Assembly: GCA_050699875.1 (NCBI GenBank)
Contig: JBOHFX010000003.1
Coordinates: forward strand, 61,505 to 125,504
Source of the DNA: GCA-003244245 sp050699875
GTDB taxonomy: Bacteria > Actinomycetota > Actinomycetes > Mycobacteriales > Pseudonocardiaceae
Length of the DNA stretch: 64,000 nt
Direction of reading: 5' to 3'
A program made the translations under genes and the position numbers. The notes beneath the pieces are model-generated. The model was given only the letters and a program-made list of their open reading frames with translations. It was not told where the DNA came from and searched no databases. Below are positions 34,752 to 42,677 of this stretch, in pieces; position 1 is the stretch's first letter, and every line of letters begins with the position of its first letter.

Positions 34752-35519
34752 ATGACCATTGATTCACGTGCGGCCGTGCTCGCCGGCCGCACCGCGCTGG
34801 TGACAGGGGCAGCATCGGGGATCGGTGCCGCGCTCGCCCGGCGTTTGGTGGCCGACGGGGCGGCCGTGCTCGCCGTGGATCGCGACGAGGCGGGTCTCAA
34901 GGCCCTCGCTGAGGAACTGTCCGGAGTTGAGCCGGTGCCATGTGACCTGTCCGACCTCGACGCCGTGGACGCGCTGCCGAGCGAGATCGACGTGCTCGTC
35001 AACAACGCGGGCCTGCAGCATGTTGCGCCCGTGCCCGAGTTTGATCCCACCTGTTTCTCGCTGATCCTGCGGGTGATGCTGGAAGCCCCGTTCCGGCTGG
35101 CCCGGCGCACCCTTCCACATATGTACGGCCGCGGCTGGGGCCGGGTCGTCAACATCTCCAGCGCACACGGTTTGCGCGCGAGCCCGTTCAAGGCCGCCTA
35201 CGTCAGCGCCAAGCACGGCCTCGAGGGACTGTCGAAGGTCATCGCTCTGGAGGGCGCTTCGCACGGCGTCACGAGCAACTGCATCAACCCCGCCTATGTG
35301 CGCACCGCGCTGGTCGAGAAGCAGATCGCCGAGCAGGCCCGTACACACGGCATCGACGAGGACACGGTCGTCGAGCGGGTCATGCTCACGCCGGTGGCGG
35401 TGAAGCGGCTCATCGAGCCCCAGGAGGTCGCCGAGGTCGCGGCGGTGCTCTACGGACCGGCCTCGTCCTCGATCACCGGCTCGTCGCTGTCGATGGACGG
35501 CGGCTGGACGGCGCACTGA
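34752..35519 (+). CDS. 3-hydroxybutyrate dehydrogenase-like short-chain dehydrogenase
   Basis: An NAD-dependent SDR of 255 residues, most like bacterial D-3-hydroxybutyrate dehydrogenase (BdhA), which interconverts hydroxybutyrate and acetoacetate. The cofactor motif is VTGAASGIGAALA, followed by LVNNAG and the catalytic Ser in NISSAHGLRASPFK. The YVSAKHG motif supplies the catalytic Tyr and Lys. The ending SSLSMDGGWTAH and the QIAEQARTHGI helix are characteristic of this subgroup. The ATG at 34752 follows a TAGCGT hexamer by 8 nt, consistent with a leaderless transcript. It stands alone beside the tRNA. Confidence 0.85.
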   Translation: MTIDSRAAVLAGRTALVTGAASGIGAALARRLVADGAAVLAVDRDEAGLKALAEELSGVEPVPCDLSDLDAVDALPSEIDVLVNNAGLQHVAPVPEFDPTCFSLILRVMLEAPFRLARRTLPHMYGRGWGRVVNISSAHGLRASPFKAAYVSAKHGLEGLSKVIALEGASHGVTSNCINPAYVRTALVEKQIAEQARTHGIDEDTVVERVMLTPVAVKRLIEPQEVAEVAAVLYGPASSSITGSSLSMDGGWTAH

Positions 35520-35820
35520 ATTACAGCCACCGATGCGATATGTGGTCCACAGTGGCCACCGATGATCGGCATTCAGTTGATCCCTGATTCAGTGCCACTA
35601 TGGCGTAATTACCGTCGAAAAAACCTCCCGGCAAGTGTCGCCGACAATACCGAACATCAGCTCATGTGCTGGCGACCATCGTCGACCCAAACAAGCCGCC
35701 CAGTACTGTCGGCGCGATCAACCCATCCTCGGCCTGCGGATCGGACCAGAAACGGGCTTATCGAATTGCATCCACAACTGGTCCGTTGACGGCTTCCTCA
35801 GTTGGCGTGGTTCTTCCGGC
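35520..35820. other. Intergenic region, no gene seen
   Basis: This 301-bp region lies between the converging dehydrogenase and His/Gly-rich protein genes. Composition is more AT-rich than average. The only pattern seen is a repeated CCACCGATG near 35526 and 35555. Confidence 0.45.
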
Positions 35821-36276
35821 CTAGCGGCACCTCAACAGCCTGCTCAGCGCTGGGTGAATCGTATGCAGTGAGCATTTACAGTTCGCAGCATGACGGAACA
35901 GCTCGTCGAACAGGTGTCCGGAGAACGGGGAGCAGCCGAACCACTTGGCCGGATACCAGTTCCTCGGGGCATCACACCATGTCACCACCGGCGCACACCT
36001 GAACACACCGCCTGGATGGTCACAGAAGTTGTGACAGCCCTTGAATCCAATCCTACTGTCGCCGCCATCGCCCCCATCGCCCCCGTCACCACCGTCACCA
36101 CCGTCACCACCGTTGCCCACAACCGTGTTGCCACCGTGTCCACCGTGTCCACCGTGTCCACCGTGTCCGCCGTCGTTGGACGCGAAGGCAGTGCCTCCAC
36201 TCGCCAGCATCAAACCGGCCGCCAATACGCCGGAGGACACGAAAACGCCAAGCCGCCGCCTGATGTTGCGATGCAT
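35821..36276 (-). CDS. Exported His-Gly / Asp-Gly repeat protein
   Basis: A 151-residue protein. A signal peptide (HRNIRRRLGVFVSSGVLAAGLMLASGGTAFA, cleavage after AFA) precedes four GGH triplets, a short NTVVGN spacer and about seven GGD triplets. A Cys-rich C-terminal part holds about six Cys residues (GCHNFCDH, FRCAPVVTWCD, GCSP, CKCS). His and Cys content suggests metal or surface binding, but that is inference. The ATG at 36276 has a GGAGG ribosome site. No homologue family is recognised. The repeats are encoded by 9-bp DNA tandem units and may vary in number. Confidence 0.75.
   Translation of the reverse strand: MHRNIRRRLGVFVSSGVLAAGLMLASGGTAFASNDGGHGGHGGHGGHGGNTVVGNGGDGGDGGDGGDGGDGGDSRIGFKGCHNFCDHPGGVFRCAPVVTWCDAPRNWYPAKWFGCSPFSGHLFDELFRHAANCKCSLHTIHPALSRLLRCR
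36061..36175 (-). repeat. Tandem 9-bp (triplet-peptide) repeats
   Basis: Plus-strand units of GTCACCACC (three) and GTGTCCACC (four), plus related GCCCCCATC units, encode the GGD and GGH peptide repeats of the exported protein. They are coding, not a CRISPR array. Confidence 0.8.
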
Positions 36277-37442
36277 GAGAAACCTCCGTAGTCGTGATCT
36301 CACGTGACCGCATTTGGACGCGTTAGATCGATCCGCAGGCTCAGGCCCCCACTGATCACAGTCTTTTGCCCGACGGAACCCACTCGAGTGGGTGTTGAGC
36401 CCGTTGGGATGGACATCGGCCCCTGTGTCGTGATGTAACTAAGAACGCGGCAATGTCATCCTAATGGCGTAACGTTAACTGTTCGACTCATGGCTAGCGG
36501 CAGTTGCCATTCGCCTCTTCGCGCTATGACTACTCTCCGACAATGAAACTCTTACCCAGGGTGCAGCCCAACTGCAAATAGCGGTCGGCAGCTATGGAGT
36601 CCTAAACGCGGGCCATCATATTTGTGAACACTGACTTCCAACAGAACTGACGCTGTCGACCATTGGTCCTAGCCGCCACATTCTTCCTCGACGAGGCGGG
36701 GGCTACTGGCAAGGCTGACCGCCGGCCAGTTGAGACCCTCCCGGGTGTCCCTGCCCCAGGACGTGAACATGGCCGGCAAGGGTCGTTGACAACAGGGCGG
36801 CGAAGGGAAACCTATGATTAACAGATGCATGCACACCCCTGCTTGTACCGCGTGACGTGGGCATGCGACGTTCGCCAGGTGGTGTACGAGTGTGGCACGG
36901 TGCTCCTCGTTGCGTCATGAGAACCGCGGTCCCGCGGTGGCAGCCCGGCGCCCTGTGGAATGACCAAGGTGGGAGCCCGCTTGAACCCCAGCACGTGGGA
37001 TCAGGGCTCTTTCGTCATGCCCAGGGCGTGCGCTTGACCGGGCGCCGTGCAGGTCTGTCTGTCCGCGTGCAGGGCGTGTGGTCCCCAAGGCGCTCCTGGT
37101 CTTGAATACCATCCCGGCGCCGAGGCGCAGGACGCAGCGCCTGCTTCACCGGCGTTTGGGAAATCGGCAAGTGGGGCACTCAGTGGCTCGCGGGAGAGAC
37201 AGCGGTAAGAATCTTGGCGGGTGGATGACCCCTTGGTCAAATATTGCCTGCCGACTGCTTCCAGGCGCTGCGGACGAAGGGTGCGGCCGATCGGACAGCT
37301 GTGTGATCTTGTCGAACTCATAGCGCCGGCGGCACAATCGTATGGCAGCTAATCCTGCGCGGGCAATTCAGACACTACTGGCTGCTGTCGAGGCGACACA
37401 CTAACGCAGGTAGCCCGCATCAGCACCCACCAGGGGGTGACA
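36277..37442. other. 1.1-kb stretch without a convincing gene
   Basis: Short frames on both strands lack ribosome sites, family resemblance or normal codon bias. The left part is AT-richer. It contains a perfect 16-bp palindrome (36378-36393), listed separately. The right end carries the ribosome site (CAGGGGG) of the kinase gene. It could hold decayed genes; none is readable. Confidence 0.45.
36378..36393. promoter_or_regulatory. Perfect 16-bp palindrome upstream of the His/Gly repeat gene
   Basis: ACCCACTCGAGTGGGT is fully self-complementary with no spacer and lies about 100 bp upstream of the exported protein's start. It may be a regulator site; no factor is identified. Confidence 0.35.
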
Positions 37443-38225
37443 GTGACCGACGAGGGCAAGCTGATCGCGGGACGCTACCGCCCTGGCCTCGCGCCTGGGC
37501 AGTGGGGCGATGGGGTGGTGTGGCAAGCACACGACGAGCGCCTCCACCGCACCGTCGCAATCAAGCAGGTGTTGCTGCCGTCGGCGCTAAGTGACATCGA
37601 GGCTGACGAGGCCAACCGCCGGGCGATGCGGGAGGGGCGTATTACCGCCCGATTGCATCACCCGCATGCGATCTCAGTCTTCGACGTGGTGGAATACGAA
37701 GATCAGCCGTTCCTGATCATGGAATACCTGCCGTCCAGCAGCCTGGCAACGGTACTATCCATCCAGGACGTGCTACCCCCCGACACCGTCGCCAGGATCG
37801 GTAGCCAGATCGCCTCGGCGTTGGCCGCCGCGCATAAGGCCGGCATCGCCCACCGCGACATCAAACCGGGTAACGTCCTGCTCGCCGACGACGGCACGGC
37901 CAAGATCACCGACTTCGGCATCTCCCACGCCGTCGGTGACGTCACCGTGACCGCCACGGGGATGCTGGCCGGAACGCCAGCGTATTTGGCTCCGGAGGTC
38001 GCCCAGGGCAACAGTGCCGGCTTCCTGTCGGATGTGTTCTCCCTGGGCTCCACGCTGTACACCGCCGTTGAAGGCACGCCGCCGTTTGGACTCAACAACA
38101 ACGCCATCGCCCTGCTGCACCAGGTGGCCATGGGCCGGATCACTCCGCCCCAACGGTCCGGTCCGCTCACGCCGCTGCTGCTGCGCCTGCTGCAGCGCAA
38201 CCCCGAACAACGCTCCCGACCATGA
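37443..38225 (+). CDS. Serine/threonine protein kinase catalytic domain (C-terminus lost by frameshift)
   Basis: A Pkn-type kinase domain of 260 residues. The ATP loop is altered: where GxGxxGxV is expected the sequence reads LAPGQWGDGVVW, missing the first Gly. The ATP Lys is in TVAIKQ, followed by the catalytic IAHRDIKPGN, KITDFGI, and AGTPAYLAPE as activation segment. The frame stops at 38225 just after RNPEQRSRP, where kinases of this family continue with a helix. That helix is found in the -1 phase beginning at the overlapping ATG at 38222. The GTG at 37443 has AGGGG 6 nt upstream; a GTG at 37437 is the alternative. Family members are usually membrane-spanning; this product would be soluble. 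Confidence 0.82.
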   Translation: MTDEGKLIAGRYRPGLAPGQWGDGVVWQAHDERLHRTVAIKQVLLPSALSDIEADEANRRAMREGRITARLHHPHAISVFDVVEYEDQPFLIMEYLPSSSLATVLSIQDVLPPDTVARIGSQIASALAAAHKAGIAHRDIKPGNVLLADDGTAKITDFGISHAVGDVTVTATGMLAGTPAYLAPEVAQGNSAGFLSDVFSLGSTLYTAVEGTPPFGLNNNAIALLHQVAMGRITPPQRSGPLTPLLLRLLQRNPEQRSRP

Positions 38226-38614
38226 CACAGGCCCACGATGCACTCACCGCCCTTGCCGCGGGACGGGCCGGATCCTCAGGTGGTTCGGCCGCCCCCACGC
38301 TTGCGCTATTCCGAAAGGACCCGCCCTTTGAACCGGTGCCGACAACCCCGCAGACACTCCTCCAGTCGGCACCACCGCAGCAGACACCCACCCAATCGCC
38401 CCCACCACAGCAGACACCCACCCAGTCGCCCCCACCGCAGGGGATGTCCACCACGGTGGCGCCCGCCGAGGTGGACACCGCAGTCGATCAGCCGCCGACC
38501 GGGGATGATCGCGACGGATCGCTAGGACACCGGAGACGTAGACTTCTCGCCGGCATCATGGCGGTCCCGCCGTTCACCTACCACGCGTCCAGACATGTGT
38601 CCAACGCCCCTTGA
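38222..38614 (+). pseudogene. Detached C-terminal part of the kinase (Pro/Gln-rich juxtamembrane region)
   Basis: The 130-codon frame starts with MTQAHDALTALAAG, the last helix expected of the kinase domain just upstream. It continues with a QTPTQSPPP repeat (two units) and ends in GHRRRRLLAGIMAV, the basic edge and beginning of a transmembrane helix, which then degenerates. It shares an ATGA overlap with the kinase stop, so translation by coupling is possible. The simpler reading is a frameshifted kinase gene that also lost its membrane helix and sensor domain. Confidence 0.6.
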
Positions 38615-38748
38615 CCCGGCGTGGTCGGGCTGCGCTAGGTCGATGGGATGGCGCGACGTCCTCCGCTTGAAGGAGGGACTGGGCAACTTTAAATTCGTAA
38701 TTGTAGTTAAGAGTGAAATCGCTAGCGAAGCGTATCGGAGGGGGCAGC

Positions 38749-39300
38749 ATGAAAGGTAATCCTCTATCGCAAAGGTTAGTCCCCAAAACGTTTGGTCGCT
38801 TGGGTGCGGTAACGAGTCGACCCCTCTTCTGGATCGTGGTTACTGTCGTCATGGCGACCGCGGGAGGGTCAAGAGGAAGACAAGCGGCGTTGCGAGGGCA
38901 TATGTGTTACTTACTCGGGGGCGCCGTTGGCAATTTGCCGAAACCTCTGTTCGGACGGGCTCAGCCTCGTCATCTTTGGCCTCGAAAGCCGGAGGTCATA
39001 AGGGGAGCGTTCCCCTCCGGTCACGCTGCAGCAGAGGTGGCTTATGTATTCGGGGCGTCACTGGAGGCTCCCATCGTTTTCGTGCCGCTAGGGCCGGCGG
39101 CTCTACTTGCGCACTTATACCTCATCAAAGCCGGAAAGCATTACATAAGTGATACGCTGGTGGGGGGAGTAATTGGCCTTGCAGTGGTGGCCCTGACGGC
39201 AAAAGCGTGGCCGCCTCAGACCACCTTCCCCCACCTGGCCGCGGACAGCCTCGCGAGGCTCCGACAACGAGGAGCCCGGTACAGCAGCAAAGTACGGTAA
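38749..39300 (+). CDS. PAP2-superfamily membrane phosphatase
   Basis: A 183-residue phosphatidic-acid-phosphatase-2 type protein. Motif 1 resembles KPLFGRAQPR, motif 2 is FPSGHAAAE with the catalytic-site His, and motif 3 is KAGKHYISDTLVGG with the nucleophile His and Asp. Hydrophobic helices flank the motifs (LFWIVVTVVMATA, the IVFVPLGPAALLAHLYL stretch, and VIGLAVVALTA). Substrates are typically lipid or prenyl (pyro)phosphates. The ATG at 38749 has a GGAGGGGGC ribosome site; an ATG at 38713 lacks one. Composition is less GC-rich than core genes, in keeping with the accessory region. Confidence 0.82.
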   Translation: MKGNPLSQRLVPKTFGRLGAVTSRPLFWIVVTVVMATAGGSRGRQAALRGHMCYLLGGAVGNLPKPLFGRAQPRHLWPRKPEVIRGAFPSGHAAAEVAYVFGASLEAPIVFVPLGPAALLAHLYLIKAGKHYISDTLVGGVIGLAVVALTAKAWPPQTTFPHLAADSLARLRQRGARYSSKVR

Positions 39301-39410
39301 CCGTGGGGCCCAAGCCGCGACCGAATAACGTCTGGCACGCCCGGCGTGAGGCGGCCATCCGCGCTAATTGACACACTCCCCTTGTCGCGGTGACCACACT
39401 CATCGCGGTG

Positions 39411-39440
39411 GCGTCCGGGAGAGTAGGGCGCGGATTGTGC
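39411..39440 (+). repeat. 30-bp dispersed repeat, copy 2
   Basis: Matches 2035-2064 at 26 of 30 bases on the same strand. It lies in the 229-bp non-coding gap between the PAP2 gene and the second PI-PLC gene, in which no other feature was seen. Confidence 0.45.
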
Positions 39441-39529
39441 AAAGTCGCCTCCCGGCGTCCCGCCCGCTGTGCGTCCCCGATCCCGCCGGCCCGCTCACCT
39501 CTGCGGTGCTCGCGGTGCTGGGGTAGCGG

Positions 39530-40492
39530 TCACTCCGTCGTGACGTTCGCTTTGATCACGTTGGAAACTAGTTCTCGGGGTTGTTCGAAGTAGTCCATCA
39601 CGATGATTCCAATGCGCCCCGGTGAGGATTCGGCAAGATAGTCGTTGAGACGTGGATTTATTTTCTTTGAATAACCGCGCGCCGTCAGTCCCACGGCGCT
39701 CGCAAACGTAATATATAGCTCACTTGGGTCGCCGCGTCTTGCTTTTTTCATGTGGTCAACGACGTAGTCGAACTTGTTGTCGACTCCAGGGTTCTTATAA
39801 CGGTCTTCAATATCATAGAATGGAGGTGCTGCGCTTCTGAAGCACTGATCTTCCGGCCAGTAAGAGAGATCAAATCCGACGTCTTGGCTGCCTTCGAATC
39901 GACGCAACAATACGATCTTACCGCGAACGTCCCCCAACCTTGTTTCGGGCGTGAGTGCAGGACTCGTGACCACGGAATTGCCGCCAGGGGGAGCAGCGAT
40001 GAAATTGTAGAATAATGGAAGGTCCTCGATGCACTCCCATGTCTTTGCATTAAACGTATCTTCAAACGAGCGGGTGCTTTTGCCAGGGGTTGCCTCGTCT
40101 GTTATGGGTAATTTGCACGCAATTTGAGAAGGAGCGAACTTGCCGAGCACCTCATCGGCGCGACTCTCGTCGGCCACGGACATCAAAATAGTTTCAGAAG
40201 GATACTGTCTAAGAAAATTGAAGCAAATGGTCAAGATATCTACATAACCTTTTTCCGTGCATATAACGTCATGGTGTACACAAAGGTTGTCCTGGTAATG
40301 CGTAAACCTGATGTCGAGAAATCGTATTCCCGCGTTCAACTGGTCGGACACATCCAGCTCTTGGGCCTTTCCAACTCCCAGTAATCCGTGGACGCAACAA
40401 GAATTATGTGTCCCAGGAATGCTCAAATTCATCACTGAAGTGTCATCGGGAACGTAACGCATCCAAGACGTGTGAGTAATGAACTCGTCCAT
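39530..40492 (-). CDS. Phosphatidylinositol-specific phospholipase C-like protein, paralogue 2
   Basis: A 320-residue PLC-X-type protein clearly paralogous to the one at 28507-29502, sharing MDEF(I)-H-SWM, LSIPGTH, DQLNAGIRFLDIR, VHHDV, RGKIVLLRRFEG, NPRLN-YL and DYFE-PRELVSNVI. Catalytic His29, Asp60, Arg62 and the second His are retained; the residue after His29 is Asn rather than Asp. No signal peptide is present. The ATG at 40492 follows GGGGAGGG; a GTG one codon earlier is also possible. AT-rich composition and its mirror orientation with paralogue 1 suggest acquisition and duplication. Confidence 0.85.
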   Translation of the reverse strand: MDEFITHTSWMRYVPDDTSVMNLSIPGTHNSCCVHGLLGVGKAQELDVSDQLNAGIRFLDIRFTHYQDNLCVHHDVICTEKGYVDILTICFNFLRQYPSETILMSVADESRADEVLGKFAPSQIACKLPITDEATPGKSTRSFEDTFNAKTWECIEDLPLFYNFIAAPPGGNSVVTSPALTPETRLGDVRGKIVLLRRFEGSQDVGFDLSYWPEDQCFRSAAPPFYDIEDRYKNPGVDNKFDYVVDHMKKARRGDPSELYITFASAVGLTARGYSKKINPRLNDYLAESSPGRIGIIVMDYFEQPRELVSNVIKANVTTE

Positions 40493-40630
40493 CACGGCCC
40501 TCCCCGTCGATTCACCACCGGGCGCACCCCTGCTGGCGCCAGGACAGTCAGCACCACCCAGCTGCCGACGTGTACCCTAACGCGGTGATCGCCGGTTCGC
40601 GATCATTGCCACCGTATGCACCGGCGCTGT

Positions 40631-41608
40631 CTACCGGTCAAGAAGACTTACTGACGGCCGGTCCATGTGGAGTCGGATGGTGGTGGGGTCAGGCCATCGG
40701 TAGAGCTGGTCGCAGAGTTGGTGTGCCATCCACAGGCCCCGGCCGCGGCACTGATTTCCCCGGGGTAGTAGCCCAGCCAGCGGTTGGGTGAAGCGACCGT
40801 TGTCGCTGATCTGGCATACCACCGAGGCCACTGTGATCCACAAGCACACCGCGGCGGGCGGGACGCCGTGTTCAAGGGCGTTGCTGGCTACTTCGGTGAC
40901 GGCGAGCACAAAATCGTCACAGCGGTCGACGGGCAGCCCAGCGCCAGCAACGTGACTGCCTACAACCTGGCGTAGTTCGGTCAGCTGGTAGGGGTCGTCA
41001 ATGATGCGGATGATGTCGGGTCGGTCCAGCTCGCTGGGTGGGGGCAACGGGTGGTCGGCGAGGAATTGCTCGGGTGGTAGGTGATCCGGACTGGGGGTGA
41101 CTGCGCCGTTGAGCAGGCTGGGATGGGCCTGGCGTACTGCGGTGACGGTCGCGGGGTCGTTGGGGTAGGCGCAGACCAACGTGAGGTCGCACGCGGCTAG
41201 GGCCTGGGTGGTGAGGGCATCGATGTGCATCCACAACGCCGCGCGATACGAGTCATCGCCGCCGGGATCGGGGGCAGCGACGATCGTGGCCGGCTCGCCT
41301 GGGCTGGTTTCGGTGATCCAGCTCAGGTAATGGCTCAGCACTCGGCCGGGATGACGATAAAGCCCGCCCGGGTCAGCGATGTGCAGGCCCGCCAGGGTGG
41401 GCAGGTGATTTTGGAGCTTGGCGCCGGTCGCGGGAGGCAGAACCACGAGCACCGACTGTGCGCGAGCCAGTCGTTCGATGACCAGCGGGGCGAGAATATC
41501 GGCGAGATTCGCGGACGGTGGGTGTAGCAACCCGTGATGGACTAGCCCCCGGCCCTCGGCCGAGGTACACACCAACGCCACCCCCTCTGCCGTTCGTGCA
41601 AGTCGCAC
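40631..41608 (-). CDS. MEDS-domain / HATPase (anti-sigma-factor-like) regulator
   Basis: A 325-residue two-domain regulator. The N-terminal half (about 1-165) matches the MEDS sensory domain (GLVHHGLLHPPSANLADILAP, then HPGRVLSHYLSWI and TIVAAPD). The C-terminal half is an RsbW-like GHKL ATPase: FVLAVTEVASNALEHG (N box), QISDNGRF (G1), and RGRGLWMAHQLCDQL (G2). Such fusions bind anti-sigma-antagonist or sigma partners in actinobacterial stress signalling. The GTG at 41608 starts the conserved VRLART. No partner STAS or sigma gene is adjacent, apart from a broken unknown gene divergently placed. Ligand unknown. Confidence 0.82.
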   Translation of the reverse strand: MRLARTAEGVALVCTSAEGRGLVHHGLLHPPSANLADILAPLVIERLARAQSVLVVLPPATGAKLQNHLPTLAGLHIADPGGLYRHPGRVLSHYLSWITETSPGEPATIVAAPDPGGDDSYRAALWMHIDALTTQALAACDLTLVCAYPNDPATVTAVRQAHPSLLNGAVTPSPDHLPPEQFLADHPLPPPSELDRPDIIRIIDDPYQLTELRQVVGSHVAGAGLPVDRCDDFVLAVTEVASNALEHGVPPAAVCLWITVASVVCQISDNGRFTQPLAGLLPRGNQCRGRGLWMAHQLCDQLYRWPDPTTIRLHMDRPSVSLLDR

Positions 41609-41886
41609 TGCTCGCTACCTAGCAAACCGTCCCCTGCGGCGTATACCCGTTTGCGCGACGATCAAACCCGTACAGCCCACCAACCGGGGCGCCCAGGGCG
41701 GGTTGCTACCCGTGCTTACTTCGACGTGATAGACGCCAGCGAACCAGCCAAGTTATGTTCTGCGAATGAACGGCGCAGCGCACCGCCGTTTGTACAGCGT
41801 TCACGCACCACCGGATGGCACCGCCTGTACATGGTGACGCTGCCATCGACCACGGTGTGCTGGGCGTACGGGGAGGGGCAGGACCC

Positions 41887-42360
41887 GTGGTGACCGCAAA
41901 AGACCCGCCCAACGAGCACATCGACTCATCCGCCGCCGACGATCCTTCGACCAGCCTGCCTGACGCAGCCGCCTTGGCTGCTGCCGGGCCAAGCAAGAAT
42001 CTCACCCTTAATGCCGCATCCGAGTTACTGGAATTAACCGTAGAGCACCCAGCCAACAGCTGCACCTAGCGGGCCTGGTCACCCGAGCTGTAGCACGCCC
42101 ACTGCAAGTCAGCCAGCTGCTGGACCAATTCAACACCTACCCCACCGTAACCCACGCCCTCACCGCGATAATCAAATCGTCAGCCAGAGCAAACAGCCCA
42201 CAACTTGACAAATCTGATTCCACAGAATCACCAAATATTGGCCAAAAGCATCGGCCACGCCGCTGGGCTCGACGAACACGCCACCGACGCCCAATGCGAC
42301 CACGCCCACCGCCTCCACGCCGAACTGTCCATTACCCCGGGCGATGACATCGACAGCTGA
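41887..42360 (+). pseudogene. Unknown gene with two compensating frameshifts
   Basis: A strong GGGGAGGGGCAGG ribosome site precedes GTG 41887/41890. The frame reads TAKDPPNEHIDSSAADDP and on to ASELLELTVEHPANS, then stops at 42069. One base back in phase it continues as LAGLVTRAVARPLQV, QLLDQFNTYPTV and HALTAIIKSS. From about 42180 the original phase resumes (QILAKSIGHAAGLDEHA, CDHAHRLHAELS) to a TGA at 42360. The whole is exactly 158 codons long end to end. No family is recognised. Either the middle third has suffered paired indels or the sequence contains two errors. Confidence 0.5.
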
Positions 42361-42428
42361 CCAACAAGTGCGGTCAGAACTGCGGTCAGAGCCGGTTCCT
42401 TCGGGGGCCGGCCCTCGCGTTATGCCTG

Positions 42429-42501
42429 CTCCCCGAGTTGGACTCGAACCAACAACCCTGCGATTAACAGTCGCATGCTCTGCCAATTGAGCTATCGGGG
42501 A
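42429..42501 (-). tRNA. tRNA-Asn (GTT)
   Basis: The minus strand gives a 73-nt cloverleaf. The acceptor is TCCCCGA/TCGGGGA with discriminator G, the D arm is AGCTCAATTGGCAGAGC, the anticodon loop is CTGTTAA (anticodon GTT) and the T arm is GGTTCGAGTCC. No CCA is encoded. It lies upstream of the methyltransferase-dnaG group, where actinobacteria often carry tRNA-Asn. No direct repeat of its 3' end was found in the window. Confidence 0.95.
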
Positions 42502-42677
42502 AGGTGCCTGGTGCCCGATCCGTCCGTCGGGCGGGCCGGCCGCCGACAACCCTAGCGCACCGTCTGCAACACCCGTGCCGGTGCCCCGCATGCTGGCAAC
42601 GTCCCGCCGTGCAAGGGGCTGCCCGCGTGGTCCGCGCCTTGGTCGATGAGGCGAGCGAGGGCGAAGGGACCTGACGG

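Noticed and set aside
36041..36190. Regularly spaced repeats resembling a CRISPR array
   Set aside because: The units are 9 bp, contiguous and encode Gly-rich triplets of an exported protein; there are no spacers and no cas genes.
36703..37321. Several short frames on both strands between the exported repeat protein and the kinase
   Set aside because: They overlap one another, lack ribosome sites and family resemblance, and have Arg/Pro/Ser-rich chance composition.
42429..42501. tRNA-Asn as an integration site for the accessory segment
   Set aside because: No direct repeat of its 3' end and no integrase or transposase was seen anywhere in the window.
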